Assembly (NCBI RefSeq): GCF_900635815.1
Contig: NZ_LR134173.1
Coordinates: 2,388,001-2,452,000, forward strand
DNA: 64,000 nt
Reading direction: 5' to 3'
DNA from: Legionella cherrii
GTDB taxonomy: Bacteria > Pseudomonadota > Gammaproteobacteria > Legionellales > Legionellaceae
The notes under the pieces: generated by a model
The model's input: only the letters and a program-made list of their open reading frames with translations
Told to the model about the DNA's origin: nothing
Databases searched by the model: none
Part shown: piece by piece, positions 45,740-55,000 of the stretch
How the letters are laid out: each line of letters starts with the position of its first letter
Position numbering within the stretch: the stretch's first letter is position 1
Position numbers and translations under genes: made by a program

Positions 45740-45992
45740 GTAATTTGGAATATAGAATTAATTTTAATTGATGCCGAGATTCAGGTAAAGGATGGATTCG
45801 TCGTTCACTGTGTTTGTCCCTCACCAATTTGCGGCGCGCTGAAGCGCGTTCAAAATGCTACGCCGCACTTCGTGCTCTTTGGTACGCATTTTGTCGAACC
45901 TCTTTCGGTTCGAACACTTCCGGGCCAAAGACATTGAATGTCTTGGCAACTATTTCGGAGTGATTTTTGCTTTTTTGATTTTTACTTGGAAA

Positions 45993-46069
45993 TGGCGCGC
46001 CCGGAAGGATTCGAACCTCCGACCCCCTGGTTCGTAGCCAGATACTCTATCCAACTGAGCTACGGGCGC
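45993..46069 (-). tRNA. tRNA-Arg (anticodon ACG), CCA encoded
   Basis: Minus strand 77 nt starting GCGCCCGTAGCTCAGTTGG, anticodon loop CTACGAA, T-arm GGTTCGAATCC, 3' CCA present. Acceptor stem GCGCCCG/CGGGCGC matches exactly. Confidence 0.95.
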
Positions 46070-46075
46070 GTTGAC

Positions 46076-46165
46076 TGGCGGAGAGAGAGGGATTCGAACC
46101 CTCGATGGGATTTCTCCCATACTCCCTTAGCAGGGGAGCGCCTTCGACCACTCGGCCATCTCTCC
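46076..46165 (-). tRNA. tRNA-Ser (anticodon GCT), CCA encoded
   Basis: Minus strand 90 nt starting GGAGAGATGGCCGAGTGG, with the long variable arm typical of tRNA-Ser, anticodon loop CTGCTAA, T-arm GGTTCGAATCC and encoded CCA. Six bases separate it from tRNA-Arg. Confidence 0.95.
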
Positions 46166-46568
46166 AATCAATGGCTGGGGAGTATATCAGGTATTTTGAT
46201 GCCGTCAATATGCATTATTTATAAATTGCAGCGGAAAGTTGATAGACTAAGTTGTAGGTTGCTTGGAATGATCTATAATTGATCAGAATGCGCGCAATTT
46301 CTTTGCCAAACAAATGGTACTTACTTATTCAAAAGTTAATTTAATAATTTTATATTTTAATGACTTATAAAAATTCCAAATTCTTATGATTACTGCTACT
46401 CTTTATCATTTATAAATCGAAACCAATGTCAGTAAAAAGTAATGGCGTTAAGTTAAAAGATTTTCGTTCTTTTTGTTATCTCCATGAGGACATGCAACTT
46501 GTTGAGAAGTGCCACGTTAAATAGAACTCGTTGCAGTGATGTGACCGCAATTAAAATAAGGAGGATCG
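46166..46568. other. Intergenic region upstream of fadI
   Basis: 403 bp, no ORF. The last 10 bp are the AAGGAGG ribosome site of the thiolase gene. Presumably carries its promoter and that of the tRNA pair. Confidence 0.35.
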
Positions 46569-47888
46569 ATGAAACAGAAGTCGAATTTACATGGTCGAGA
46601 GGTGTATGTAGTTGATGGAAATCGAACACCATTTCTCAAAGCCAAGGGAATAGGTCCTTTTTCTGGATCTGATTTAGCGGTAGCTGCAGGGATGACCTTA
46701 TTAAACCGCCAGCCTTTTGCTCCAACTGAGTTGGATGAAGTGATTATTGGCTGCGCCATGCCTAGTCCAGATGAGGCAAATATTGCTCGTGTTGTCTCTT
46801 TGCGTTTGGGATGTGGTAACAACGTGCCTGCTTTTACAGTGATGAGAAATTGTGCGTCTGGAATGCAGGCACTCGATAATGCAGCCATCCAAATTGCGAG
46901 TGGGCGCAGTGATTTAATTCTTGCAGGCGGTACGGATGCGATGAGTCATGCTCCTTTATTGTTCAACCAAAAAATGGCATCTTGGCTAGCCAATTGGTAT
47001 GCTGCTAAGAGTATGGGACAAAAATTAGGCCTTATCACACAATTTAGACCTGCTTATCTTGCGCCTGTTATTGCTTTACTGCGTGGTCTCACTGATCCCA
47101 TTGTTGGCATGAACATGGGACAAACAGCTGAAAAAGTTGCTTTCCGTTTTAATCTTACTCGTGAACAAATGGATGAGTTTGCCAATCAAAGTCATTTAAG
47201 ACTGGCAAAAGCCTATAACGAAAATAGAATGACAGAGGTATCACCACTTATTGATTACAAAGGAAAAATTTATCCACAAGATGATGGCTTAAGAGCGGAC
47301 TCAACAGTAGAAAAATTAGCTAAATTAAAGCCTTTTTTTGATAAAAAATATGGTATGGTGACCGCCGGTAATAGTTCGCAAATAACAGACGGGGCTTGCT
47401 TATTACTATTAGCGAGTGCTGAGGCAGTCAAAAAGCATGGATTAAAAGTAATGGGTAGGATTGTCGACTCACAATGGTCTGCACTTGATCCTTCCCAAAT
47501 GGGGCTTGGTCCTGTCCATGCTGTGACACCGATCTTACAAAGACAAAAATTAAAAATAGAAGATATAGACAGTTGGGAAATCAATGAGGCGTTTGCTGCA
47601 CAAGTTCTAGGTTGTGTTGCGGCTTGGAATGACGATGAGTATTGCCGCAGTCAATTAGGTCTAGAAAAAGCCCTGGGTGGTCCTTCTTTAGAAAAACTTA
47701 ATCGAGATGGAGGAGCAATTGCAGCTGGGCATCCAATTGGTGCAAGCGGTGCGCGTATTGTCTTGCACGTTTTAAAATCATTGGAACAAAGAAATGAGTC
47801 GCGAGGTATGGCTTCTATCTGTATCGGTGGAGGACAGGGCGGGGCAATGTATCTTGAACGAGTGACTGAGGTGAAAGGACATGAATAA
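46569..47888 (+). CDS. fadI: Acetyl-CoA C-acyltransferase (FadI-type thiolase)
   Basis: 439 residues. The nucleophile Cys lies in VMRNCASGMQALDNAA (about 92-106), the catalytic triad is completed by the GGAIAAGHPIGASGARI segment (His) and IGGGQGGAMYLE near the end. Length and the central insertion match FadI (anaerobic/long-form) rather than the 390-residue FadA. It cleaves 3-ketoacyl-CoA to acetyl-CoA and a shortened acyl-CoA in the cytosol. AAGGAGGATCG lies directly before the ATG. The stop overlaps the start of the next gene by 8 bases (47881-47888), so the two are translationally coupled. Confidence 0.92.
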   Translation: MKQKSNLHGREVYVVDGNRTPFLKAKGIGPFSGSDLAVAAGMTLLNRQPFAPTELDEVIIGCAMPSPDEANIARVVSLRLGCGNNVPAFTVMRNCASGMQALDNAAIQIASGRSDLILAGGTDAMSHAPLLFNQKMASWLANWYAAKSMGQKLGLITQFRPAYLAPVIALLRGLTDPIVGMNMGQTAEKVAFRFNLTREQMDEFANQSHLRLAKAYNENRMTEVSPLIDYKGKIYPQDDGLRADSTVEKLAKLKPFFDKKYGMVTAGNSSQITDGACLLLLASAEAVKKHGLKVMGRIVDSQWSALDPSQMGLGPVHAVTPILQRQKLKIEDIDSWEINEAFAAQVLGCVAAWNDDEYCRSQLGLEKALGGPSLEKLNRDGGAIAAGHPIGASGARIVLHVLKSLEQRNESRGMASICIGGGQGGAMYLERVTEVKGHE

Positions 47889-49899
47889 TTACAAACATTG
47901 GGACTTGCAACGAGACAGTGACAATATTCTGTGGTTAGGCCTAGACAGAAAAGATACGACTGTGAACAGTATTAATGAGGAAGTATTGGATGAACTGAAT
48001 AGCCTGCTTCATGAAATTTCACAGGATAAAACCGCTGTTGGTTTGATTGTTTATTCAGCTAAAGAAAAAGGTTTCATCGCAGGTGCGGATGTAAATGCTT
48101 TTTCAAAATTTGAAACTCCAGCGCAAGCCGTAGATTTCCTGCGTAAAGGTCAAGCAGTGTTTGCTCGATTACAGGCTCTAACAATTCCTAGCGTTGCCAT
48201 GATAGACGGTTTCTGCATGGGCGGTGGTTATGAGTTGGCTTTGGCGTGTACCTATCGAGTCGCTAGCGATGAAAAAGATACCCGTATCGGCTTACCTGAA
48301 GTGATGTTGGGCATACATCCAGGCTGGGGTGGCTCGGTACGTTTACCTCAGTTAATTGGTGGTTTTAATGCTTTGTCACAAATTATTTTAACCGGAAGTG
48401 CAGTACCTGCCGCAAAAGCTAAGAGCCTAGGAATGGTTGACGATGTAGTGCCAATACGTCAGTTAAAACGCGCTGCGGTCTATTTTATTAAAAATAAACC
48501 AGCGAAACATAAACCTTCATTTGTACAGGGATTAACGAATAAAGCATGGCTGAGAAAGCCTATTGCTGCTTTAATGCGACGCAATGTGGCTAAGCGAGTA
48601 CGAAAAGAACATTACCCAGCACCTTATGCCATTATTGATCTGTGGGAAAAAGAAGGAGGTATGGGTGATAGGGCTTATTTGAAGGAAATAGACTCTGTAG
48701 AGCATTTAGTATCAACTGGCATTACTTCAAAAAATTTAATTCGCGCTTTTTCATTACGCGAACGTTTAAAAGGTTTTGCAAAAGGTAGTGATTTTAAGGC
48801 CAATCATATCCATGTTATTGGTGCTGGTGTAATGGGTGGCGATATTGCTGCTTGGTGCGCACTACGTGGATTGCGAGTCACCTTACAAGATCAATCCTAC
48901 GATAAAATTGCTCCTGCGATTGGACGTGCGCATGCTTTATATAAGAAAAAATTACGTAAACCTCGACTTATTCAGGCTGCGATGGATAATTTAATTCCTG
49001 ATCCCGAAGGACACGGAATCGCAAGAGCTGATGTCATTATTGAGGCGGTTTTCGAAAATCTTGCAGTAAAACAAGAAATCATGAAAAAAGTTGAAAAACT
49101 TGCTAAAAAAGATGCCATTATCGCAACCAATACATCGAGCATACCTCTGGATGAAATGAGTAGTGTGATGAGTAATCCTAATCGCCTGGTTGGAATTCAT
49201 TTCTTTAATCCAGTTGCTAAGATGGATTTAGTTGAGGTAGTGAGTAGCGCACAAACCTCTAAGAAAGTCGAAGTTAATTCGTGCGCTTTTGTTAATCAAA
49301 TTGGCAAGCTACCATTACCAGTTAAATCCAGCCCAGGATTTTTAGTGAATCGAGTCTTAATGCCTTATCTCATGGAGTGTGTTCAATTATTGGATGAGGG
49401 GTATAGTGCTGAAACTATTGATGAAGCAGCCCTATCATTTGGTATGTTCATGGGACCAGTTGAGCTGGCAGATACTGTAGGACTGGATGTTGGTTTAGCT
49501 GTTGCAGAAAATCTAACGAGTCATTTTGGCGGGACGGTTCCCCAAAGACTACGCGATATGGTGAAAGAAGGCAAACTGGGTCGTAAAACAGGCCAAGGTA
49601 TTTATCAATATAAAAATGGTAAACCAATTAAAAAACAGCCGAGTACACCAATTGATCCTCATATTGCAGATCGGTTAATTCTAAGAATGGTAAATGAGTC
49701 AGCTGCCTGTTTGCGTGAGGGGGTAGTCGCTGATGCAGATTTGCTCGATGCAGGTATGATTTTTGCTACAGGATTTGCTCCATTTCGTGGCGGCCCTATG
49801 AACTATGCTAAGGATTTTGGAACAAATAATTTAGAAAATTTATTTAAGACCCTTGAATCCAAATATGGTAAGCGTTTTAAAGTGGATGAAAGTTTGTGA
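47881..49899 (+). CDS. fadJ: Enoyl-CoA hydratase/3-hydroxyacyl-CoA dehydrogenase (FadJ/FadB alpha subunit)
   Basis: 672 residues, two-domain enzyme. N-terminal crotonase domain: GFIAGADVNAFSKFE (oxyanion) and FCMGGGYELALACTYRVASD plus GLPEVMLGIHPGWGGSVRLP (catalytic Glu). NAD-binding domain starts VIGAGVMGGDIAAWCALRG with the GxGxMG motif, and the C-terminal dehydrogenase domain has GIHFFNPVAKMDLVEVV and NRVLMPYLMECVQLLDEG. It catalyses the hydration and NAD-dependent oxidation steps of beta-oxidation in complex with FadI. It is shorter than E. coli FadB (729) and FadJ (714). Coupled to fadI by an 8-base overlap. Confidence 0.92.
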   Translation: MNNYKHWDLQRDSDNILWLGLDRKDTTVNSINEEVLDELNSLLHEISQDKTAVGLIVYSAKEKGFIAGADVNAFSKFETPAQAVDFLRKGQAVFARLQALTIPSVAMIDGFCMGGGYELALACTYRVASDEKDTRIGLPEVMLGIHPGWGGSVRLPQLIGGFNALSQIILTGSAVPAAKAKSLGMVDDVVPIRQLKRAAVYFIKNKPAKHKPSFVQGLTNKAWLRKPIAALMRRNVAKRVRKEHYPAPYAIIDLWEKEGGMGDRAYLKEIDSVEHLVSTGITSKNLIRAFSLRERLKGFAKGSDFKANHIHVIGAGVMGGDIAAWCALRGLRVTLQDQSYDKIAPAIGRAHALYKKKLRKPRLIQAAMDNLIPDPEGHGIARADVIIEAVFENLAVKQEIMKKVEKLAKKDAIIATNTSSIPLDEMSSVMSNPNRLVGIHFFNPVAKMDLVEVVSSAQTSKKVEVNSCAFVNQIGKLPLPVKSSPGFLVNRVLMPYLMECVQLLDEGYSAETIDEAALSFGMFMGPVELADTVGLDVGLAVAENLTSHFGGTVPQRLRDMVKEGKLGRKTGQGIYQYKNGKPIKKQPSTPIDPHIADRLILRMVNESAACLREGVVADADLLDAGMIFATGFAPFRGGPMNYAKDFGTNNLENLFKTLESKYGKRFKVDESL

Positions 49900-49944
49900 T
49901 CTGTTTCTGCGGTTTTTTTAAAATATAATCAGAAGTCATTCTGA

Positions 49945-50005
49945 GTGCAACGAGCGATCCACATGCTTTAGCATGGATAAATCAATGGGACAACCCTCGT
50001 TGCAC
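49945..50005. repeat. Nested hairpin between fadJ and the L,D-transpeptidase gene
   Basis: GTGCAACGAG (49945-49954) and CTCGTTGCAC (49996-50005) are exact complements; inside them CATGC (49962-49966) and GCATG (49971-49975) form a second perfect stem. Not T-rich after either arm; may be an attenuator, an RNA element or an operator. Placed 46 bp after fadJ and 55 bp before the next ATG. Confidence 0.55.
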
Positions 50006-50059
50006 CCGAGCTGACAGCAAAAAATCTCCAATTGTTCTGCATTAATCCGGATTACTAAG

Positions 50060-50971
50060 ATGGATAAAACATTGCAAATGTTCTTAAACAAAAAAAGGAT
50101 ATTTTTTTTAATTTTCTTAGAGCTCTTTTGCATCTCTTTTTCTTATGCAACAACCTTAGTTTTACCTGCAGCTGGAGACGTTGTAGGAGAAGTTAAATAC
50201 ACACTATCGGAAGCAAATGAAACGATTGATGAGATAGGAAAGCGTTTTGATGTTGGTTTTTATGAAATTCTCAGAGCAAATCCTCAACTCAATTCCCAGC
50301 ATGTGATCGGTAATTCTCGGCTTGTTATTCCAGCACAGTACATCTTGCCTAGTGTCCCTAGAAAAGGAATTGTTATTAATCTCGCTGAATATCGACTGTA
50401 TTATTTCCCTGAACATGAGAACGTGGTGATTACTTTCCCTGTTGGCATTGGTCGAAAAGGTTGGAGCACTCCCTTGGGATTGACCAAAATTATTGCAAAA
50501 GAAGCAAATCCTAAATGGCGTCCAACAGAAAATCTTCGCGCTGAGGCAGAAAAAAATGGTGATTTTCTACCTGATGAGTTTCCTTCAGGGCCTTATAATC
50601 CTCTCGGTCAATATGCTCTAAGGCTGGAATGGCCCACCTTTTTAATTCATGGTACAAACAGACTCGATGGTATTGGTATGCGTGTCAGTGCGGGATGCAT
50701 TCGTATGTTTCCGGATGATATCGAATATCTTTTTCGTGTGGTTCCAATAGGAACACCGGTTCGGGTCATCAACGAACCAGTAAAAATTGGAAAACATGAA
50801 GGAGCATGGGTAATACAAATGCATCCTCTTTTGAGTGAGCAACCCACTGAATCCTTACAATCAGCACTACAAAATCAATTAAGAATTCACAATCTTATCA
50901 GCGTCAATAACAACAAAATAATTCAAAATGAGCTTGCATATCCAACAGGCTTGATAAGAAAAATTCAGTAA
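50060..50971 (+). CDS. L,D-transpeptidase (YkuD/ErfK-family)
   Basis: 303 residues. An N-terminal signal/anchor helix (IFFLIFLELFCISFSYATT) is followed by a LysM-like stretch (YTLSEANETIDEIGKRFDVGFYEILRANPQLN) that should bind peptidoglycan. The YkuD catalytic domain has LIHGTN (196-201) and the GMRVSAGCIRMFPDD signature near residue 215, with catalytic Cys. Such enzymes form 3-3 cross-links between meso-diaminopimelate residues or attach lipoproteins to the wall, in the periplasm. ATG at 50060. The C-terminal 45 residues are polar and unassigned. Confidence 0.92.
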   Translation: MDKTLQMFLNKKRIFFLIFLELFCISFSYATTLVLPAAGDVVGEVKYTLSEANETIDEIGKRFDVGFYEILRANPQLNSQHVIGNSRLVIPAQYILPSVPRKGIVINLAEYRLYYFPEHENVVITFPVGIGRKGWSTPLGLTKIIAKEANPKWRPTENLRAEAEKNGDFLPDEFPSGPYNPLGQYALRLEWPTFLIHGTNRLDGIGMRVSAGCIRMFPDDIEYLFRVVPIGTPVRVINEPVKIGKHEGAWVIQMHPLLSEQPTESLQSALQNQLRIHNLISVNNNKIIQNELAYPTGLIRKIQ

Positions 50972-51023
50972 AGGGGTTACCCTTGTATTTGGATCAGAGG
51001 ATTACACGATTTAAAATAATTTA

Positions 51024-51929
51024 TTAGCTTTTTAAGTCGTACGATGTAAACGGTGATCTATCACAACTGCAGTATTTCAAAAGTAGATGGCTGATGAGCA
51101 AGATGATTAAGGCCGCCACAATATCGGTTACATAATGCCATCCCAGTAAAACACAGGATGCAATAAGTAATACATTGATAATCATCAACATAAAATAAGG
51201 AATTGGCCATTCCCTAAGCAAGTTCACACATAATATTGCCCAAATAGTATGAAAAGAGGGGAGCGCTATTAATCCACCCTCATTTGTAGTTGGATTAATA
51301 TAATGGTGAATTTGTTTGAATTTAAGACCGGTATCTATTTGCTCGGGAGAAAATAAAGGACTGTTGATGACACTTGCAGGTGCGGTTGTTGGAAAAAAGT
51401 AATAAATGACAAAACCAATTAAAACGGTAGACAACATATAAAAATAATACTCTCTGATCAGATGAAAACGACATGTAATAATGATCAGCATAGGTAAAAT
51501 GCTCATTTGATAAGGGAGTGTGTCATAAATTTTACCTAATACATATTTAAAGTGAGGATGGTTATCTGTCCAGATTAATATTTTTTCCATATGGATAGAT
51601 AAATGCTTTTCGAAGGAAACAATATAGTGATCAATAGCAGGAAAGGGGGTTAATTGTACTGCATTGGTTGCGATGGCAACTACACTCATGACCATAAAAA
51701 GATAAATCAATTCCCTTCCGGCTTGAATAAACTTGCTTCTTTGTGGGAAATAAAGAAACAATCCAAGATTCATAAGAATTAATGTTAATGCTAAATAAGG
51801 TATGCCTTCAGGAAAGTAGTTATTACCTGGATAATTATAAAATAAAGAGTTTATTAAAAAGGAAATAGAGGATAATGCCAGAATCAATCCGGCAAAAAAC
51901 ATAATCGAGCGTGATGATACCTGACTCAT
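51024..51929 (-). CDS. PAP2-superfamily membrane phosphatase
   Basis: 301 residues, seven to eight hydrophobic helices. The PAP2 C-terminal catalytic motifs are visible: ALPSFHTIWAILCVNLLREWP (the PSxH motif) and LGWHYVTDIVAALI (the GxHYxxD motif). The N-terminal KxxxxxxRP-type first motif is not obvious. These enzymes remove or transfer phosphate groups on lipids or undecaprenyl-pyrophosphate. Start at 51929, eight bases from the stop of the csrA paralogue, so likely co-transcribed. Substrate unknown. Confidence 0.82.
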   Translation of the reverse strand: MSQVSSRSIMFFAGLILALSSISFLINSLFYNYPGNNYFPEGIPYLALTLILMNLGLFLYFPQRSKFIQAGRELIYLFMVMSVVAIATNAVQLTPFPAIDHYIVSFEKHLSIHMEKILIWTDNHPHFKYVLGKIYDTLPYQMSILPMLIIITCRFHLIREYYFYMLSTVLIGFVIYYFFPTTAPASVINSPLFSPEQIDTGLKFKQIHHYINPTTNEGGLIALPSFHTIWAILCVNLLREWPIPYFMLMIINVLLIASCVLLGWHYVTDIVAALIILLISHLLLKYCSCDRSPFTSYDLKS

Positions 51930-51937
51930 TTAGGAGA

Positions 51938-52138
51938 TTATTCAACCGTTTCTAAAAGCTGTTGTTTTTGCTTTATTGCATGAAAAATCTCTTCTCTATG
52001 CACATTCACCGACCTAGGTGCGTCAACACCGAACTTAATATTTCCATGTTCTTGTGTTTTAAAAGCTAAAATTTTAACAGTAGCATCACCAATATGAATT
52101 ATTAAAGGTTCTTCAAACTGAAGAGAAATTATATCCAT
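51938..52138 (-). CDS. csrA: CsrA-family translational regulator paralogue, atypical N-terminus
   Basis: 66 residues. The C-terminal half carries GNIKFGVDAPRSVNVHREEIFHAI, the conserved CsrA VxVHREEI strand and helix with the RNA-binding Arg. The N-terminus is MDIISLQFEEPLIIHIGDA instead of the usual MLILTRRxGE, so the first-strand basic residues that touch the RNA are absent. CsrA proteins bind GGA-bearing hairpins near start codons as homodimers. This is a diverged paralogue, not necessarily the main CsrA; it could be specialised or act on other CsrA dimers. GAGG is 6 bases before the ATG. Operon with a PAP2 gene. Confidence 0.85.
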   Translation of the reverse strand: MDIISLQFEEPLIIHIGDATVKILAFKTQEHGNIKFGVDAPRSVNVHREEIFHAIKQKQQLLETVE

Positions 52139-52319
52139 TAAAAACCTCTGTGACTTTTAGATAAGTTGATTGTAAAATCAATAATATTTTCTTACTGCAC
52201 GGTAACCTAATTCATAGATACTTGTCACTAAAAAATTAATACAAATCCATAAAAATAACTTCATTCCCACTCTGCTTCGCTTTACATAGAAAATTCGTCA
52301 CTTTTTAATCGATTCATAA

Positions 52320-52348
52320 TTGTATGATGTACTTAAAATGGTTATAAT
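52320..52348 (+). promoter_or_regulatory. Probable sigma-70 promoter of the rpsF operon
   Basis: TTGTAT (52320-52325) and TATAAT (52343-52348) at 17 bp spacing, 73 bp before the rpsF ATG. Confidence 0.6.
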
Positions 52349-52421
52349 TGGCAGCTTTTTTTATAAACCTTGCCTTACTGTTGTTTTTGATGACAGGAGG
52401 CTTCATCCATAAGGAGAAATC

Positions 52422-52760
52422 ATGAGACATTATGAAATTATGTTTCTTGTGCACCCTGATCAAAGCGAACAAGTACCAGCAATGGTTGAGCGCTATGAAG
52501 GGATCATAAGCAAGCACAGTGGTGTGATCCACCGAAAAGAGGACTTGGGTCGTCGTCAATTAGCTTATCCAATAAGTGATGTTCATAAAGCGCACTACAT
52601 TCTTATGAATATTGAGTGTAGTCTTGAAGCTCTGGAAGAAATTAAAAATGCATTCAAATACAACGATGCAATTATTAGAAACTTAATTACTCGTCAAAAA
52701 CAAGCGATCACTACTGAATCTGTTTTGATGAAGAAAGAAAAAGAAACCAGATCAGCTTAA
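52422..52760 (+). CDS. rpsF: 30S ribosomal protein S6
   Basis: 112 residues, normal length. [21 protein letters not shown] and [24 protein letters not shown] are the conserved S6 sequences. The acidic/basic C-terminal tail ([12 protein letters not shown]) is without the polyglutamate stretch of enterobacteria. S6 pairs with S18 in the central 30S platform. AAGGAG precedes the ATG; followed by rpsR 15 bp later in a classic operon. Confidence 0.96.
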   Translation: MRHYEIMFLVHPDQSEQVPAMVERYEGIISKHSGVIHRKEDLGRRQLAYPISDVHKAHYILMNIECSLEALEEIKNAFKYNDAIIRNLITRQKQAITTESVLMKKEKETRSA

Positions 52761-52774
52761 GAGGAGTCTTATTT

Positions 52775-53002
52775 ATGTCAGCTTATTTTCGTAGAAAAAA
52801 AATGTGCCGTTTTAGTGCTGAAGGCGGTAATGAGATTGATTATAAAGATATCAATTTATTGAAAAATTACATTTCTGAAACCGGGAAAATTGTACCAAGT
52901 CGTATTACTGGTACACAAACTCGTTTTCAAAGACAATTAGCAAGAGCAATTATGCAAGCCAGATTTCTTGGTCTGTTGCCTTATTGTGATAGCCATAAAT
53001 AA
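52775..53002 (+). CDS. rpsR: 30S ribosomal protein S18
   Basis: 75 residues. [21 protein letters not shown] starts the protein and [21 protein letters not shown] continues, the conserved S18 sequence; Cys in KMCRF may be retained from the zinc form but a full Cys4 site is absent. AGAGGAG precedes the ATG. Same operon as rpsF. Confidence 0.96.
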   Translation: MSAYFRRKKMCRFSAEGGNEIDYKDINLLKNYISETGKIVPSRITGTQTRFQRQLARAIMQARFLGLLPYCDSHK

Positions 53003-53008
53003 ATAATA

Positions 53009-53911
53009 ATGATGCGAGCAGGCAATTTTATAACAAGACAATGTAAGGTAATACTTGAAAGTAAGCAGCAAGCGATTCTTTATGCTGTTATTTTTTCAGT
53101 ATTACCCTTCGCCTCTTGGCTTTCAGTTGCTTTAGTTAGTTTAGTAACCTTAAGAAAGGGTGCAAAATCTGGTTTTGATGTTTTGTTGCCTGCGCTTATT
53201 ATTCATTCTGTTCCACTGATAATGTTAATTCCATTATCCGGAGCAATAATTAATACTCTAATTGCTTATTTGCCCTGTTATTTTGCAGCTTTGAGTTTGC
53301 GAAATACTGAAAAGTGGCAAGCAGTAGCTGGGGTATTTTTTGTGCTGGCCTTTTTGGGATGTTTGTTCCTTCAACTTTTAGCACCTGGTTTTATTGTGGA
53401 ACAATATAATCAATTTAAAATGATTTTGACACAATACCAGGAAGTTGTTGATTCTGCTCTGAGTGGCATAAGTTCATTAATTTTGGCTCAATTATTCTTC
53501 GGCATTCAGATATTAAGCGTCATTGTTTCTGCAACAATTTCCTTGATGTTTGCACGAGCAATGCAAGCCAAATTATTTTTACCTGGCGGTTTCAGGAATG
53601 AGCTAATGGCATTTCGAAGTGGTAGACTTTCATTTTTAGTTTTTTTGGGTGTTTCATTGGCAACTTTTTATGAAATTCCCTTGGCTATGAATGTCCTTCC
53701 AATAGTGCTGTGTTATTTCTTGGCTTCTGGATTTGGTCTGGTTTATTTTATTTTCTCTCGTAAGAGACAAGTTAAGGTATTCATTTTATTAATGTTATTA
53801 ATGTTAGTGAAACCAACTTTTGTATTATGTGCCTGCATTGTCCTTGGTTCATTAGATAGTTTAGTTAATTTTAGATCGTATTTACCTTCAAGGGTTGGCG
53901 AATCAATTTAA
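53009..53911 (+). CDS. DUF2232/YybS-like membrane protein in the ribosomal operon
   Basis: 300 residues, about eight hydrophobic helices (QAILYAVIFSVLPFASWLSVALVS at the start, KVFILLMLLMLVKPTFVLCACIV at the end). It sits 6 bp after rpsR and 12 bp before rplI, the same place as YybS-like genes in many gammaproteobacteria. DUF2232 proteins are thought to be membrane-embedded, of unknown role. Starts with tandem ATGs (53009, 53012); neither has a clear ribosome site, so translation may be coupled to rpsR. Confidence 0.82.
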   Translation: MMRAGNFITRQCKVILESKQQAILYAVIFSVLPFASWLSVALVSLVTLRKGAKSGFDVLLPALIIHSVPLIMLIPLSGAIINTLIAYLPCYFAALSLRNTEKWQAVAGVFFVLAFLGCLFLQLLAPGFIVEQYNQFKMILTQYQEVVDSALSGISSLILAQLFFGIQILSVIVSATISLMFARAMQAKLFLPGGFRNELMAFRSGRLSFLVFLGVSLATFYEIPLAMNVLPIVLCYFLASGFGLVYFIFSRKRQVKVFILLMLLMLVKPTFVLCACIVLGSLDSLVNFRSYLPSRVGESI

Positions 53912-53923
53912 GGGGTTATTAAG

Positions 53924-54373
53924 ATGGAAGTTATCTTATTAGAAAAAGTGAGAAATTTAGGTAACCTGGGTGATAAAGTAAATGTAAAGTCAGGTTATGG
54001 CCGTAATTTTTTGATACCACAAAATAAAGCGGTTTTTGCAACACCAAAAAATATCGAGATGTTCGAAAAACGTCGTGCTGAGCTTGAGAAAAAAGCGCAA
54101 CAATCTTTTGCTACTGCTGAGCAACGTGCTGCTAAATTAAATGACACCAATTTAGTTATTAGCGCTATGGCGAGCGATGAAGGGAAATTATATGGTTCCG
54201 TTGGTATTAATGAAATCAAAGACGCTTTAACTGAGAAAGGCATTGATGTAGTCAAACGTGAAATCGTAATGCCTGAAGGTCCTCTTCACTCAATTGGTAG
54301 TTTTGTAGTTGAGATACATGTTCACAGCGATGTTGTTGCTAAATTGCATGTAGAAATTATTCCAGCTAAGTAA
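53924..54373 (+). CDS. rplI: 50S ribosomal protein L9
   Basis: 149 residues, normal length. [21 protein letters not shown] and [21 protein letters not shown] are the conserved N-terminal domain contacting 23S rRNA; the long connecting helix and C-terminal domain ([18 protein letters not shown]) follow. AAGGGG is 9 bases before the ATG. Last gene of the S6 operon; a terminator hairpin follows. Confidence 0.96.
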   Translation: MEVILLEKVRNLGNLGDKVNVKSGYGRNFLIPQNKAVFATPKNIEMFEKRRAELEKKAQQSFATAEQRAAKLNDTNLVISAMASDEGKLYGSVGINEIKDALTEKGIDVVKREIVMPEGPLHSIGSFVVEIHVHSDVVAKLHVEIIPAK

Positions 54374-54393
54374 ATACATACCTATAGTATCTT

Positions 54394-54430
54394 AACCCGG
54401 GTGAAGCGACAGGCGTAGTCCGGGTTTTCT
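54394..54430 (+). terminator. Terminator of the S6-L9 operon
   Basis: AACCCGG (54394-54400) and CCGGGTT (54420-54426) with a 19-base loop, followed by TTCTC. A 7-bp stem plus T-rich tail. Confidence 0.6.
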
Positions 54431-54481
54431 CAAGCCAATAATCGTTGAAGCATACACCCTAAGTTATCTTTTTTTCAAATA

Positions 54482-54997
54482 TTACATTAAAATAATTCTA
54501 TAAAGTGCAAGTAAGGCAATTACTGTATTCAAAATGGCCCAAATATAAGAAACATATAAGCCTTTATACCCACTGTAGTAGGCATATATGGCAACAAACG
54601 TACTTCCTGAAAAAAATATCCATTTATCATTGTAGGCAAAACCCATAGAAAGCAAGGCAATTCCGAAAATTCCCAAAATTAAAAATACACTACTTTCTTT
54701 TCCAAACATTAAATAAAATGTGAGTAGTTGGCAGCACAATAATATAGGTAAGAAAAACTGAGTATAGGGGCCACTTCCTAATAAAATGGCTGCATGACCT
54801 GCGATAAGAATTAATTGAAGTGCTATAAAAAAAAGCAATCTGAAATAGATTGCCGTTATAAGTAATGCAACACCGCCAATAAAATAATGCAATTGAGAAT
54901 AAAGTTTGGGGGGAGTCGTCCCAAAATACTTCAAAAGACCATACACTATAATGAGGGAGCCAATGACTCCCAAAAAAATAAATATTTTTTTAGCCAC
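54482..54997 (-). CDS. Hypothetical polytopic membrane protein, 171 aa
   Basis: 171 residues, six hydrophobic stretches (FIFLGVIGSLIIVYGLL at the start; AILNTVIALLALYRIIL near the end). No recognised family. Starts with GTG at 54997, coupled to the gene at 55001 (its stop is 3 bases upstream of this start). The pair likely forms one operon. Confidence 0.65.
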   Translation of the reverse strand: MAKKIFIFLGVIGSLIIVYGLLKYFGTTPPKLYSQLHYFIGGVALLITAIYFRLLFFIALQLILIAGHAAILLGSGPYTQFFLPILLCCQLLTFYLMFGKESSVFLILGIFGIALLSMGFAYNDKWIFFSGSTFVAIYAYYSGYKGLYVSYIWAILNTVIALLALYRIILM

Positions 54998-55000
54998 AGA

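Noticed and set aside
45855..46282. Plus-strand frames over the tRNA genes
   Set aside because: They read through tRNA-Arg and tRNA-Ser on the opposite strand and are spurious.
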